A DNA stretch of 64,000 bases from Streptomyces sp. 7-21 (GTDB lineage Bacteria; Actinomycetota; Actinomycetes; Streptomycetales; Streptomycetaceae): NCBI RefSeq assembly GCF_016741785.1, contig NZ_JAERRL010000006.1, positions 124,001 through 188,000 of the forward strand. The letters run 5' to 3'. Below are positions 33,188 through 41,417 of the stretch, one piece after another. Below the pieces are notes generated by a model that was given only the letters and a program-made list of their open reading frames with translations, was not told where the DNA came from and did no database searches. How positions within the stretch are numbered: the stretch's first letter is position 1; each line of letters starts with the position of its first letter. The translations under genes were made by a program, and so were the position numbers.

Positions 33188-33979
33188 GTGCCGCCGTCCG
33201 AAGCCCGCAGACCCGCCGCCAGCAGCGGCGGCGTGCAGTCCCTGGAACGGGCCTTCTCCCTGCTGGAGCACATGGCCGACGCCGGCGGGGAGACGGGCCT
33301 GAGCGAACTGGCCGCCCGCAGCGGGCTGCCGCTGCCGACCATCCACCGGCTGATGCGGACGCTGGTCTCCTGCGGCTACGTCCGCCAGCAGCCCAACCGC
33401 CGGTACACGCTCGGCCCGCGGCTGATCCGCCTCGGCGAGAGCGCGGCGCGCCCGCTGTCGATCTGGGCGCGCCCCTACCTCGCCCGCCTGGCCGAGGAGA
33501 CGGGCGAGACGGCGACGATGGCGCTGCTCGACGGCGACGAGGCGGTGTACGTGGCGCAGGTGCCCTCCCGCCACGCGATGCGCATGATCACGGAGATCGG
33601 CCGCCGGGTGCCGCCGCACGCGACGGCGGTCGGCAAGGCACTGCTGGCCGGGCTGCCGGACCGAGAGGTCCGGGCGCTGCTGCGCCGCACCGGGATGCGG
33701 CCGGCGACCGAACGGACGATCACGACGCCGGACGCCTTCCTCGCCGCGCTGGCGGCGGTGCGGCGGGACGGCTTCGCGGTGGACGACAGCGAGCAGGAGA
33801 TCGGCGCCCGGTCGATCGCGGTGCGCGTGCCCGGCTCCCCCACCCCCGCCGCTATCTCCGTCTCGGGCCCCTCGGGGCGGGTGACGGACGCCGCGACCGA
33901 GAAGACGGTGCCGCTGCTGCAGGAGGTGGCCAAGGAGCTGGCGGCGACGCTGGCGGGCACGGCGCCCGCCGGGGCGTAG
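33188..33979 (+). CDS. allR: IclR-family regulator, AllR-like (allantoin/purine control)
   Basis: The 263-residue protein has an IclR winged helix (VQSLERAFSLLEHMADAGGE, then LSELAARSGLPLPTIHRLMRTL, about 19-75) and an effector domain with VAQVPSRHAMRMITEIGRRVPPHATAVGKALLA and RRDGFAVDDSEQEIGARSIAV. It closely follows my memory of Streptomyces AllR, which represses allantoin-degradation and some glyoxylate genes and is released by allantoin-pathway metabolites. GGAAAGGA precedes the GTG start. Seven bases separate it from the MocA-like gene, and xanthine dehydrogenase and pucR genes follow, consistent with purine control. The allantoin genes themselves are not in the window. Confidence 0.85.
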   Translation: MPPSEARRPAASSGGVQSLERAFSLLEHMADAGGETGLSELAARSGLPLPTIHRLMRTLVSCGYVRQQPNRRYTLGPRLIRLGESAARPLSIWARPYLARLAEETGETATMALLDGDEAVYVAQVPSRHAMRMITEIGRRVPPHATAVGKALLAGLPDREVRALLRRTGMRPATERTITTPDAFLAALAAVRRDGFAVDDSEQEIGARSIAVRVPGSPTPAAISVSGPSGRVTDAATEKTVPLLQEVAKELAATLAGTAPAGA

Positions 33980-33986
33980 GCACGCC

Positions 33987-34637
33987 ATGGCCGGCGGGCG
34001 CGATGGCGTGGCCGGCCTGCTGCTCGCCGCGGGCGGCGGGCGGCGGCTCGGCGGGCGCTGCAAGGCGCTGCTGGAGCGGAACGGCAGGCCGCTGGTCGAA
34101 CACGCCGCGGCGGCGCTGCGGGCGGCGGGCTGCGCCCCGGTGCATGTGGTGCTGGGCGCCGAGGAGGCACGGGTGCGCGCGGCGGCGCGGCTGCCGGGCT
34201 GCGTCCTGGTGAGCAATCCGGAATGGCGCACCGGCCTGGGCTCTTCGCTGCGCGCCGGCCTCGCCTCGCTGGCGGCCACCGGCGCGGGCGGCGCCCTGGT
34301 GGCGCTCGTCGACCAGCCCGGCGTCGGCGCGGCGGCGATGGCGCGGGTGCGCGCGGCGTACCGCTCGCCGCGGTCGCTGGCGGCGGCGGCGTACGGCGGG
34401 GTGCGCGGGCACCCCGTGCTGCTGGGGGCCGCGCACTTCGCCGGTGTGTGCGCGAGCGCCACCGGCGATAAGGGGGCGCGCGGTTACCTGCGGGAGCACG
34501 CCGGCCAGCTGCTGCTCGTCGAGTGCGGCGCCGTGGCGGACCCCGCCGACCTCGACACCCCAGCCGATCTCGCGGCGTACCGGGACCGCGGCGCGGCGGG
34601 CGGACTGGAGGGCGGCCCGTCTGCCGCGACGGAGTGA
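33987..34637 (+). CDS. MobA-like nucleotidyltransferase (MocA type, molybdenum cofactor)
   Basis: The 216-residue protein has the NTP-transferase start LLLAAGGGRRLGGRCKALLERNGRPLVEH, the middle motif SNPEWRTGLGSSLRAGL and VALVDQPGVGAAA, as in MocA (CTP:molybdopterin cytidylyltransferase) and the selenium-dependent hydroxylase factor YgfJ. In xanthine dehydrogenase systems it completes the cofactor as molybdopterin cytosine dinucleotide. It lies seven bases after allR and is probably co-transcribed. Use with the xanthine dehydrogenase operon 2-7 kb away is the natural reading. Its stop overlaps the ATG of a malate synthase remnant (TGATG). Confidence 0.87.
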   Translation: MAGGRDGVAGLLLAAGGGRRLGGRCKALLERNGRPLVEHAAAALRAAGCAPVHVVLGAEEARVRAAARLPGCVLVSNPEWRTGLGSSLRAGLASLAATGAGGALVALVDQPGVGAAAMARVRAAYRSPRSLAAAAYGGVRGHPVLLGAAHFAGVCASATGDKGARGYLREHAGQLLLVECGAVADPADLDTPADLAAYRDRGAAGGLEGGPSAATE

Positions 34638-34860
34638 TGAGCAGGCCCGCCGTCCCCTGCCAGCACGAGGTGCTCACCGACGACGCGCTGGCGTATCCCG
34701 CCGTCACGCACCGGCCTTCACGCCCCGGCGCGACAAGCTGCTCGCGCGCCGGGCGGAACGGCGCGCGGAGACCGCACGCGCCGGCGGTCTGGACTCCGCG
34801 CCGCGGCCGGCCCGCGTGCGCCGACGCGTCTGGCGCGTACCGGGTCAGGAACCGGCGGGG
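34637..34860 (+). pseudogene. aceB: N-terminal remnant of malate synthase
   Basis: Two consecutive pieces fit the start of actinobacterial malate synthase in the right order: RPAVPCQHEVLTDDALAY (from about 34640), then after a frameshift near 34710 FTPRRDKLLARRAERRAETA and a degraded tail ending about VWRVPGQEPA (34860). The family begins with VLTDxALAFVAELHRRFTPRRDELLARRAERRAE-like sequence. The remaining 450 residues are missing, replaced by an unrelated gene on the other strand. The ATG overlaps the mocA stop, so it was once in the same operon as allR and mocA. Confidence 0.82.
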
Positions 34861-35201
34861 CGCGCGGCAGGAATCCGGTGCCGGGGCATGCCGAACAGCT
34901 CGACCGCCTCGCGCAGCTGCGCGACCGCGGGGGCCAGCACGCTCACGGAGTTGAGCGCCGCGGCGATCAGCAGCAGAGCGTCCCGCAGCGCTGCCCCGTC
35001 CGGCACGGCATCGTCGCTCATGCCGCTCAGCACCGCGAGCTGACGCTCCGCCACCTCGCGGTCCGCCAGCGGCGAACGGAACCCTCGCAGCTCGCGCTCC
35101 AGCCGGTCGGCCGCGGCGCGCAGCGCGGCGACGCGCGGATCGGTGCCTGCGGCCCCGGCACTCCGCGCCCGCTGGGCAGCCTCAGCTTCTCGTGCCGCCA
35201 C
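34845..35201 (-). CDS. Small helical protein (DUF5955-like)
   Basis: The 118-residue protein is predicted to be entirely helical, with RVAALRAAADRLERELRGF, a middle helix REVAERQLAVLSGM and LLLIAAALNSVSVLAPAVAQLREAVELFG; heptad-like spacing suggests self-association. I believe it belongs to the Streptomyces family DUF5955, of unknown function. GTG at 35201 has GGGAGG six bases upstream. Its 3' end overlaps the tail of the malate synthase remnant, so it marks the boundary where the deletion ended. Confidence 0.75.
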   Translation of the reverse strand: MAAREAEAAQRARSAGAAGTDPRVAALRAAADRLERELRGFRSPLADREVAERQLAVLSGMSDDAVPDGAALRDALLLIAAALNSVSVLAPAVAQLREAVELFGMPRHRIPAARPAGS

Positions 35202-35501
35202 TCGGCCCCTCCCGATGACGTCCTCCTCGACGGTGCCCGCACCGGCCAGTCGCCTGTCCCGCGACGCAACTGGCGAACAGTCAGGCAGACAAGGAAAGTA
35301 AATATCACTGTCCGCGCATCACGCCATACGGAGGGCGAAATTCCGTGTCACATTCCGGTGAACGCCGCACGGCACAGACGGGGCGGTCTCCGCGCGTCAC
35401 CATGCCAGATCCGGCCGGTATGAGCATACGCCTGCGGCATGGCGGGTCTGTCGGTGACACTGTGAGGATTCCGTCGGGAAGTCCCGTCCCTGGAGCGGCA
35501 G
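35202..35501. other. Divergent intergenic region, 300 bp
   Basis: It separates the DUF5955-like gene from the zinc-ribbon gene. An unusually AT-rich patch near 35290-35310 (GTAAATATCACT) should hold promoters, but I could not assign -35 and -10 boxes with confidence. No gene is visible. Confidence 0.45.
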
Positions 35502-36203
35502 ATGGCGAACATGGCGAAAAGCGTGCGGGTCCGGTGCCCGGAGTGCGGCCGGGAGCACACCTATGTTCCGTGTCAGTACCCCTGTTCGTGCGGCGCGCAG
35601 GTGACGCTGGCAACCGCGGGGACGAGCGTGCCGGTGCACCACCGCACCTGGGCGGCGGCCTGGACGGAGGTGGCCTGCGCCGTGTGCGGCCGGCCCGGCC
35701 AGTGGCCGCAGCCGGAGGTCGACTGCCCGTGCGGCACGACACTGCGCCTCGCGTCCGCCACCGCGCCAGGCCGGCCGCCGGAGCCCGAACCGGCCGCCGA
35801 GCGCGCGCCGTTCCGGCCGCTGACGATCCGGACGGCCTACGACGCGCTCGCCTGCGCCGCGCGCTTCCTGCGCTGGCTCGGCTTCGCCGAGGTCCACGCC
35901 GCCATGTCGGCGCCGGGCTCCGGAATCGACCTGCGCGGGCCCGGCGTGGTCGCGACCGTGGACCCGGCGACCCTGCCGACGGAAGAGCGGATCATCGAGA
36001 CGCTCTGGCTGCACGGCCTGAACGAATCGGCCGCGCCCGTGGCGTTCTCCCTGGCCGGCTACGACCAGCGGGCGCGGCAGCGCGCGGGCGGACTGGACGT
36101 CGCCCTGTTCGTCTTCGACCTCGCCGGCACGCCGCAGCCGGTCAACCAGGCCGCCGACACGCTGCTGCGCACAGGGCCCGGCGGCGGAGACGGCGACGGC
36201 TGA
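35502..36203 (+). CDS. Double zinc-ribbon protein with possible restriction-endonuclease-like domain
   Basis: The 233-residue protein begins with two Cys-rich modules: VRCPECGREHTYVPCQYPCSCGAQ (residues 10-33) and CAVCGRPGQWPQPEVDCPCGTTL (about 59-81), each able to bind one zinc. After a Pro/Glu linker, residues 100-230 form an alpha/beta domain (LGFAEVHAAMSAPGSGIDLRG, GVVATVDP, LDVALFVFDLAGTPQPVN) whose strand order recalls Mrr/RecB-like nucleases; the acidic residue of GSGIDLRG fits a metal site but the second strand lacks the usual Glu-x-Lys (VATVDP). GGAG precedes the ATG at 35502. The role is unknown; binding to nucleic acid is likely. Confidence 0.75.
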   Translation: MANMAKSVRVRCPECGREHTYVPCQYPCSCGAQVTLATAGTSVPVHHRTWAAAWTEVACAVCGRPGQWPQPEVDCPCGTTLRLASATAPGRPPEPEPAAERAPFRPLTIRTAYDALACAARFLRWLGFAEVHAAMSAPGSGIDLRGPGVVATVDPATLPTEERIIETLWLHGLNESAAPVAFSLAGYDQRARQRAGGLDVALFVFDLAGTPQPVNQAADTLLRTGPGGGDGDG

Positions 36204-36218
36204 CGCGGGACGCACACG

Positions 36219-37322
36219 CTAACGGCGGTGCAGCGGCCGCGTGGTACGGGTCAGCGGCACACCAGAGCCACCGTGACGCAGGGCGGTGAGCTCCGCCACG
36301 ACGGCCAGAGCCGTCTCGCGGGGCGTATGGCCGCCCAGGTCCAGCCCCACCGGGGCGCGCAGCCGCGCCAGCTGGCCGGAGCCGATGCCTTCCGCGCGCA
36401 GCCGCCGCAGCCGGGCGGCATGGGTGCGGCGGGAGCCGAGCGCGCCGACGTAGCCGAGGGGCAGCCGCAGCGCCAGCGCCAGCAGCGGCGTCTCGGTCCG
36501 CGGGTCGTGGGTCAGCGCGCAGACGGCGGTGCGGTCGTCCAGCCGCCCCGCGTCCCGTTCGGCGGCCAGATAGCGGTGCGGCCAGGCGACGACGGTCTCG
36601 TGGGCGGCGGGAAAGCGCTCGGGCGTGGTGAACACCGGGCGGGCGTCGCAGACCGTGACGCGGTAGCCGAGGAACCGGCCGGCCTCAGCGAGGGCGGCGG
36701 CGACGTCGGTGGACCCGAAGACCAGCAGCCGGGGCGGCGGCACGCTCGTCTCGACCAGGAGCGTGGCGTCCCCGGCGCGGACGGTGGTGGCCGGGACGCG
36801 GGCGGCGGCAGCGGCGGCAGCGGCCCTGGCGGCCGCCTCGTCGAAGGCGGGGCCGCGCCCCAGCGTGCCCGTGCGGTCGCCGCCGGAGCCGACAGCGAGC
36901 GCCCCGGCTACCGGCGTGCCGGGCGCGCGCAGCACGCGGACCAGCACCCCCGGCCGCCCCGCCGCCGCCCGTTGCGCCGCCGCGCCGAGCGCCAAACGGG
37001 CCGCCCCGCCCGGCGGAGCCGGGGTGATCAGCACCTCGATGCCGCCGCCGCAGGTCAGCGCCGCCCCGAACGGGTCGGCTGCCTCGGGGCCGAACCGGGC
37101 GGTCCGCGGCACCCCGTCGGCCAGCGCCTGGCGGCACCGCTCGTACACCTCTGCCTCGACGCAGCCGCCTGACACCGAGCCGAGCACCGTGCCGGCGCCG
37201 TCAACCGCCAGCGCGGCGCCCGGCCCGCGGGGCGCGCTGCCGCGCGTGGCGGCGACGGTGGCCACCGCGAAGCCGCGTCCGTCGCGCAGCCAGGCGCGCA
37301 GCGGCGCCGCGATCGCCAGCAT
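36219..37322 (-). CDS. xdhC: Xanthine dehydrogenase maturation factor XdhC
   Basis: The 367-residue protein has both XdhC/CoxI segments: an N-terminal part with FAVATVAATRGSAPRGPGAALAV and VSGGCVEAEV, and a C-terminal Rossmann-like part with LLVFGSTDVAAALAEAGRFLGYRVTVCDARPVF and YVGALGSRRTHAARL, ending in GLDLGGHTPRETALAVVAEL. XdhC inserts the sulfurated molybdenum cofactor into xanthine dehydrogenase. AGGAGG eight bases before the ATG gives strong independent translation. It is the last gene of the xdh operon, 50 bp after the large subunit, and meets the zinc-ribbon gene head to head with only 15 bp between. Confidence 0.92.
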   Translation of the reverse strand: MLAIAAPLRAWLRDGRGFAVATVAATRGSAPRGPGAALAVDGAGTVLGSVSGGCVEAEVYERCRQALADGVPRTARFGPEAADPFGAALTCGGGIEVLITPAPPGGAARLALGAAAQRAAAGRPGVLVRVLRAPGTPVAGALAVGSGGDRTGTLGRGPAFDEAAARAAAAAAAARVPATTVRAGDATLLVETSVPPPRLLVFGSTDVAAALAEAGRFLGYRVTVCDARPVFTTPERFPAAHETVVAWPHRYLAAERDAGRLDDRTAVCALTHDPRTETPLLALALRLPLGYVGALGSRRTHAARLRRLRAEGIGSGQLARLRAPVGLDLGGHTPRETALAVVAELTALRHGGSGVPLTRTTRPLHRR

Positions 37323-37372
37323 CCCGGACCTCCTTTCACCGGGGTGTCAGGCCGGTTCTTCCAGCCGGTTTG

Positions 37373-39754
37373 TCAGCCGGTGTCCGTCAGATGCTCCGGC
37401 CGCACCGGCACGCGCCGCAGGGCGCGCCCGGTGGCCTGCCGGATGGCCGCCACGATGGCTGGGGCGGCCGACAGCGCGGGGGCCTCGCCGATGCCGCGCA
37501 GCCCGTACGGGGCGCGTTCGTCGGCGAGTTCGAGCACGTCGAGCGGCATGGGCGGCACGTCGAGGGCGGTGGGAACCAGGTAGTCGGTGAACGAGGGGTT
37601 GCCGACGCGGGCGTCCTCGCCGACCACGATCTCCTCCATGACCGCCAGCCCCAGGCCCTGGGCGCTTGCGCCGTGGATCTGCCCGGCGACGGCGGGCGGG
37701 TTGACGGCCCGGCCGGCGTCCTGGGCGGCGGCCAGCTCCACGACCCGGACCAGGCCGAGCGCGGTGTCGACGTCCACGACGGCGCGGTGGGCACAGAACG
37801 AGTACTGCACGTGCCCGTTCCCCTGCCCCGTCTCCGGGTCGAACGGCTCGGTGGGCCGGTGCCGGAACTCCCGCTCGGCCGTCACCGGCCCGCAGGCCGC
37901 CAGCACATCCGCGAGCGCGGCCACCGTCCGGCCGTCCGCCGCCACCACGGCGCCGTCCGCCAGCCGCAGGTCACCGGGCCGCCGCCCCAGCCGCGCGCCG
38001 GCCCGGCGCAGCACCTCGGCGCGGACCGCCTCGCAGGCCCGCTTCACCGCCCCGCCCGTCATGTACGTCTGGCGGGAGGCGGAGGTCGAACCGGCCGAGC
38101 CGACGCAGGTGTCGGCCGGTTCGACGGTGACCCGCACGCCGCCCAGCTCGGTGCGGGCGATCTGTTCCTGCACGGTCACGCCGCCCTGGCCGACCTCGGC
38201 CAGGGCGGTATGGACAGCGGCGACGGGCTCGCCGCCCGCCAGCGCCAGGCGGACCCGGGCCGTGGCGTAGTCGTCGAACCCCTCGGAGAAGCCGACGTTC
38301 TTCACGCCCACCGCGTAGCCCACGCCGCGCACCACGTCCTCGCCCCGGGTGGTACGGCCCAGCCCTCCGGGCAGCGTGCGCGGGTCGGGATCCTGGCCCG
38401 GGCCGGCGGGCGGCGCGGGCGGCAGCGGGCGGGCGGCGACGCGGCGCAGCAGGTCCGCCACGGGCGCGGGGGCGTCGACACGCTGGCCGGTGGGCATGAC
38501 GGAGCCCTGGGACAGGGCGTTGCGCTGCCGCAGCACCACCGGGTCCATGCCGAGGGCAGCGGCCAGCTTGTCCATCTGCGGCTCGTAGCCGAAGCACGCC
38601 TGGACGGCGCCGAAGCCGCGCATGGCGCCGCAGGGCGGGTTGTTGGTGTAGAGAGCCAGCGCATCGATGTCGGCGTGCGGCACCCGGTAGGGCCCGGCGC
38701 CCAGCGAGGCGGCGTTGCCGACGACCGCGGCGGAGGAGGAGGTGTAGGCGCCGCCGTCGAGGACGATCCTGGCCCGCACGTACAGCAGCCGGCCGTCGCG
38801 GGCGGCGCCGTGCTCGTAGCGCATCCGGGCCGGATGGCGGTGGACGTGCCCGAAGAACGACTCCTCGCGGCCGTAGACCATCGTGACGGGCCGTCCGGTC
38901 CGCAGCGCGAGCAGGCAGGCGTGGGCCTGCACCGACAGGTCCTCGCGGGCACCGAACGCCCCGCCGACGCCGGCCAGGGTCAGCCGCACCTTCTCCTCCG
39001 GCAGCCCGAGCACGGGGGCGAGCTGCGCCCGGTCCATGTGCAGCCACTGGGTGGCGACGAACAGGTCGACGCCGCCGTCGGCGGCGGGCACCGCCAGCCC
39101 CGACTCCGGCCCCAGGAACGCCTGGTCCTGCATGCCGACCTCGTACTCGCCGGTGACGATGACGTCCGCTTCCCGGCGGGCGCGGGCGACGTCGCCGCGC
39201 ACCACCGGCTGCCGGTGCACGACGTTCGGGTGCGGGGCGCGGGCCGCGTACCGGTCGGTGCGGCCGGGGTGGAGCACGGGCGCACCGGGCGCGGTGGCGG
39301 TGGCCTCGTCGCGGACGACGGGCAGCGGCGCGTAGCCGACGCGGATGCGGCCGGCGGCACGGCGCGCGGTGGCCGCGTCCTCAGCCGCTACCAGCGCGAC
39401 CGGCTCGCCCTGGTAGCGCACCAGGCCCTCGGCGAGCACGGGCTGGTCGGGGACGTCGAGGCCGTAGCGGGTGGCGGCGGGCAGGTCGCGGTGGGTCAGC
39501 ACAGCCCGCACGCCGGGGACGGCCAGCGCGCCGGAGAGGTCGATGCCGGTGATCCGTGCGTGCGGGTGCGGACTGCGCAGGGTGTGGCCGAACAGCATGT
39601 CCTGGTGCCGCAGGTCCGAGGAGTAGGCAAAGGCGCCGGTCACCTTCGGCACGCCGTCGGGGCGGGGTGCGGCCTCGCCGACGCGGCCTGCGGCGGCGGT
39701 GCGCTGGCCCGGCGCCGCGGCCGGTGCCGCATCCGGCGGCAGGGGGGCCGTCAC
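37373..39754 (-). CDS. Xanthine dehydrogenase, molybdenum-binding subunit
   Basis: The 793-residue subunit carries the molybdopterin site. It shows VGEAAPRPDGVPKVTGAFAYSSDL (entry motif), AGVGGAFGAREDLSVQAHA, NNPPCGAMRGFGAVQ, the active-site region AEVGQGGVTVQEQIA, and near the C-terminus DAGRAVNPPAVAGQIHG then RGIGEAP with the catalytic Glu (GIGEAPALSAAPAIVAAI). It oxidises hypoxanthine and xanthine toward uric acid. GTG at 39754 overlaps the small-subunit stop by four bases; the open frame extending to 40678 is a shadow of that gene. Length is normal for a bacterial three-subunit enzyme. Confidence 0.94.
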   Translation of the reverse strand: MTAPLPPDAAPAAAPGQRTAAAGRVGEAAPRPDGVPKVTGAFAYSSDLRHQDMLFGHTLRSPHPHARITGIDLSGALAVPGVRAVLTHRDLPAATRYGLDVPDQPVLAEGLVRYQGEPVALVAAEDAATARRAAGRIRVGYAPLPVVRDEATATAPGAPVLHPGRTDRYAARAPHPNVVHRQPVVRGDVARARREADVIVTGEYEVGMQDQAFLGPESGLAVPAADGGVDLFVATQWLHMDRAQLAPVLGLPEEKVRLTLAGVGGAFGAREDLSVQAHACLLALRTGRPVTMVYGREESFFGHVHRHPARMRYEHGAARDGRLLYVRARIVLDGGAYTSSSAAVVGNAASLGAGPYRVPHADIDALALYTNNPPCGAMRGFGAVQACFGYEPQMDKLAAALGMDPVVLRQRNALSQGSVMPTGQRVDAPAPVADLLRRVAARPLPPAPPAGPGQDPDPRTLPGGLGRTTRGEDVVRGVGYAVGVKNVGFSEGFDDYATARVRLALAGGEPVAAVHTALAEVGQGGVTVQEQIARTELGGVRVTVEPADTCVGSAGSTSASRQTYMTGGAVKRACEAVRAEVLRRAGARLGRRPGDLRLADGAVVAADGRTVAALADVLAACGPVTAEREFRHRPTEPFDPETGQGNGHVQYSFCAHRAVVDVDTALGLVRVVELAAAQDAGRAVNPPAVAGQIHGASAQGLGLAVMEEIVVGEDARVGNPSFTDYLVPTALDVPPMPLDVLELADERAPYGLRGIGEAPALSAAPAIVAAIRQATGRALRRVPVRPEHLTDTG

Positions 39755-40239
39755 GGCGCTGCCTCGCCGCGCGCGGCCATCCGGACGGCGGCGATGACGG
39801 CCTCGTAGCCGGTGCAGCGGCAGAGGTTGCCGGACAGCGCCTCGCGGATGTCGGGCTCGGCCGGGTCCGGATCGCGCCGCAGCAGGTCGTCGGCGGCCAT
39901 CAGCAGGCCGGGAGTGCAGAAGCCGCACTGCACGGCGCCGGCGGTGAGGAAGGCGCGCTGGAGCGGGGCGAGCCGCCGTCCGCCGTCCGGGCCGTCGCCG
40001 CCGGCCAGGCCCTCGACGGTGCCGACGGCCAGCCCGTCGGCCTGGCCCGCGGCGACGAGACACGCGCAGACCAGAGAGCCGCCGAGGCGAACGGTGCACG
40101 AGCCGCACTCGCCCTGCTCGCAGCCGTTCTTCGTGCCGGGCAGGGCGAGGCGCTCGCGCAGCAGGCGGAGCAGGCTCTCGTCCGCGCCGACGCCGTCGGC
40201 GGTGACCGGACGGCCGTTGACGGTGAGCGTCACGCGCAC
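39751..40239 (-). CDS. Xanthine dehydrogenase, 2Fe-2S subunit
   Basis: The 162-residue subunit has the plant-type cluster motif CEQGECGSC with a fourth Cys (Cys40, Cys45, Cys48, Cys60) and the second cluster CGFC...CRC (Cys105, Cys108, Cys140, Cys142). It passes electrons from molybdenum to FAD. GTG at 40239 has a GGAGGGGG stretch upstream; GTG at 40233 would give the classic GTGA overlap with the FAD-subunit stop. Overlaps on both sides ensure balanced synthesis of the three subunits. Confidence 0.95.
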   Translation of the reverse strand: MRVTLTVNGRPVTADGVGADESLLRLLRERLALPGTKNGCEQGECGSCTVRLGGSLVCACLVAAGQADGLAVGTVEGLAGGDGPDGGRRLAPLQRAFLTAGAVQCGFCTPGLLMAADDLLRRDPDPAEPDIREALSGNLCRCTGYEAVIAAVRMAARGEAAP

Positions 40240-41165
40240 GGCCGCACCCCCTCCGCGGCTGGTTCTCCCGCGGCCTGGCTCTGGCAGCGCCGGGTGCGCA
40301 GCTCCCGGCGGTGGGTCTCCCAGGCCCACGCCAGGGTGCGGCGGGCGAGCACGCCCACGGCGTGGGCGCGGTAGCGGGCGGTGCCCCTGACGTCGTCCAC
40401 GGGGCGGCAGGCGGCCGCGGCCAGCTCGGCGAACCGCCGCACGGCGGACGGCGGCAGCGGCCCGCCGCTGTCCCACAGCCCTTCCTCGTGCAGCACGGCG
40501 GTGAGGAACTCCTCGGCGCGGCGGGCGCGCAGGGGCGTGGGCGCCGCCGAGCCCAGGCCGGTGCGCACGGCGCGGGCGCGGGTGTCGAGCGCCAGCGCGA
40601 AGGAGCAGACGGCGATGACCATGGCGTTGCGCGTACCGGTCTTGGCGAACAGCTGCGGGCCGCGCGCCACCGGGACACGCACCGCCCGGATCAGCTCGTC
40701 GTCCGCCAGGGCGTTCGCCTTGGGGCCGGTGTAGAACTCCTCGGCCGGGATGAGGCGGGTGCCGCGCACCGAGGCGGCTTCGACGACCGCGCCGGCGGCG
40801 AGCAGCGGCGGGTGCGCGTCGCCGGCGGGGGACGCGGTGCCGAGGTTGCCGCCGACGCTGCCCCGGCTGCGGATCTGCGGCGAGCCGACGGTACGCGCGG
40901 CCATGGCCAGGCCGGGCAGCAGGCCGCCCAGGCGGCCGGTGAACGCCGCGTACGGCACGGTGGCGCCGAGCCGTACGGTGCCGCCGCGCTCCTCCCAGGT
41001 ACGCAGCTCCGCCAGGCGGGAGAGGTCGAGCAGCGCCTCGGGCGAGGCGCGGCCGGCGTTGAGCGCCACCATCACGTCGGTGCCGCCCGCCAGCGGCAGC
41101 GCGCCGGGGAGTGCGGACTTGGCGGCGAGGGCCTCGTCCCAGCTGTCCGGTCGCAGGAACTCCAT
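40230..41165 (-). CDS. Xanthine dehydrogenase, FAD-binding subunit
   Basis: The 311-residue subunit starts MEFLRPDSWDEALAAKSALPGALPLAGGTDVMV and contains the FAD motifs TVGSPQIRSRGSVGGNLGTASPAGDAHP and LLAAGAVVEAASVRGTR. It transfers electrons from the Fe-S clusters to NAD+. GGAGG five bases before the ATG at 41165 supports this start over an ATG 12 bases upstream. It is the first gene of the operon and is divergent from pucR, 252 bp away, which probably regulates it. The control region contains repeated GGGGTAGAT-like elements (41183-41264). Confidence 0.95.
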   Translation of the reverse strand: MEFLRPDSWDEALAAKSALPGALPLAGGTDVMVALNAGRASPEALLDLSRLAELRTWEERGGTVRLGATVPYAAFTGRLGGLLPGLAMAARTVGSPQIRSRGSVGGNLGTASPAGDAHPPLLAAGAVVEAASVRGTRLIPAEEFYTGPKANALADDELIRAVRVPVARGPQLFAKTGTRNAMVIAVCSFALALDTRARAVRTGLGSAAPTPLRARRAEEFLTAVLHEEGLWDSGGPLPPSAVRRFAELAAAACRPVDDVRGTARYRAHAVGVLARRTLAWAWETHRRELRTRRCQSQAAGEPAAEGVRPCA

Positions 41166-41182
41166 GGCGTCCTCCATGGGGT

Positions 41183-41264
41183 GATACGGGGTAACCCGGG
41201 CTAGAGCCGGGATGGATCCGGGGTAAAAGCGGGGTAGATCCGGGGTAGATCTGGATAAATCCAG
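41183..41264. promoter_or_regulatory. Repeat cluster and palindrome in the xdh-pucR control region
   Basis: Four related direct repeats share a CGGGGTA core: GATACGGGGTAAC (41183), GATCCGGGGTAAA (41215), AGCGGGGTAGAT (41228) and GATCCGGGGTAGAT (41237). A perfect 14-bp palindrome, CTGGAT-AA-ATCCAG, follows at 41251-41264. The cluster sits between the divergent xdh operon and pucR. Several equivalent sites suggest cooperative binding of PucR or AllR; which one is not determined by sequence. Confidence 0.6.
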
Positions 41265-41417
41265 GACAAAGGGGCGCGGAGGGGCGTGTCCTGCCATGAC
41301 AGCGGATGCGGGCGCGGCGGCGGCAGTCACCGAAGCACCGAAGCACTCCGCCGGGCGGCCCGCTCCTTCTGTAGCTTCGTACGACGCGGGGAGGCGGGGG
41401 GAGAGGGGCGGGGCGGA

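Noticed and set aside
37370..39808. 812-codon plus-strand frame opposite the xanthine dehydrogenase large subunit
   Set aside because: It is antisense to a gene with complete molybdenum-hydroxylase motifs.
39755..40678. N-terminal extension of the xanthine dehydrogenase large subunit
   Set aside because: The extra 308 codons overlap the Fe-S subunit out of frame and are Arg/Pro-rich; GTG at 39754 gives the normal start.
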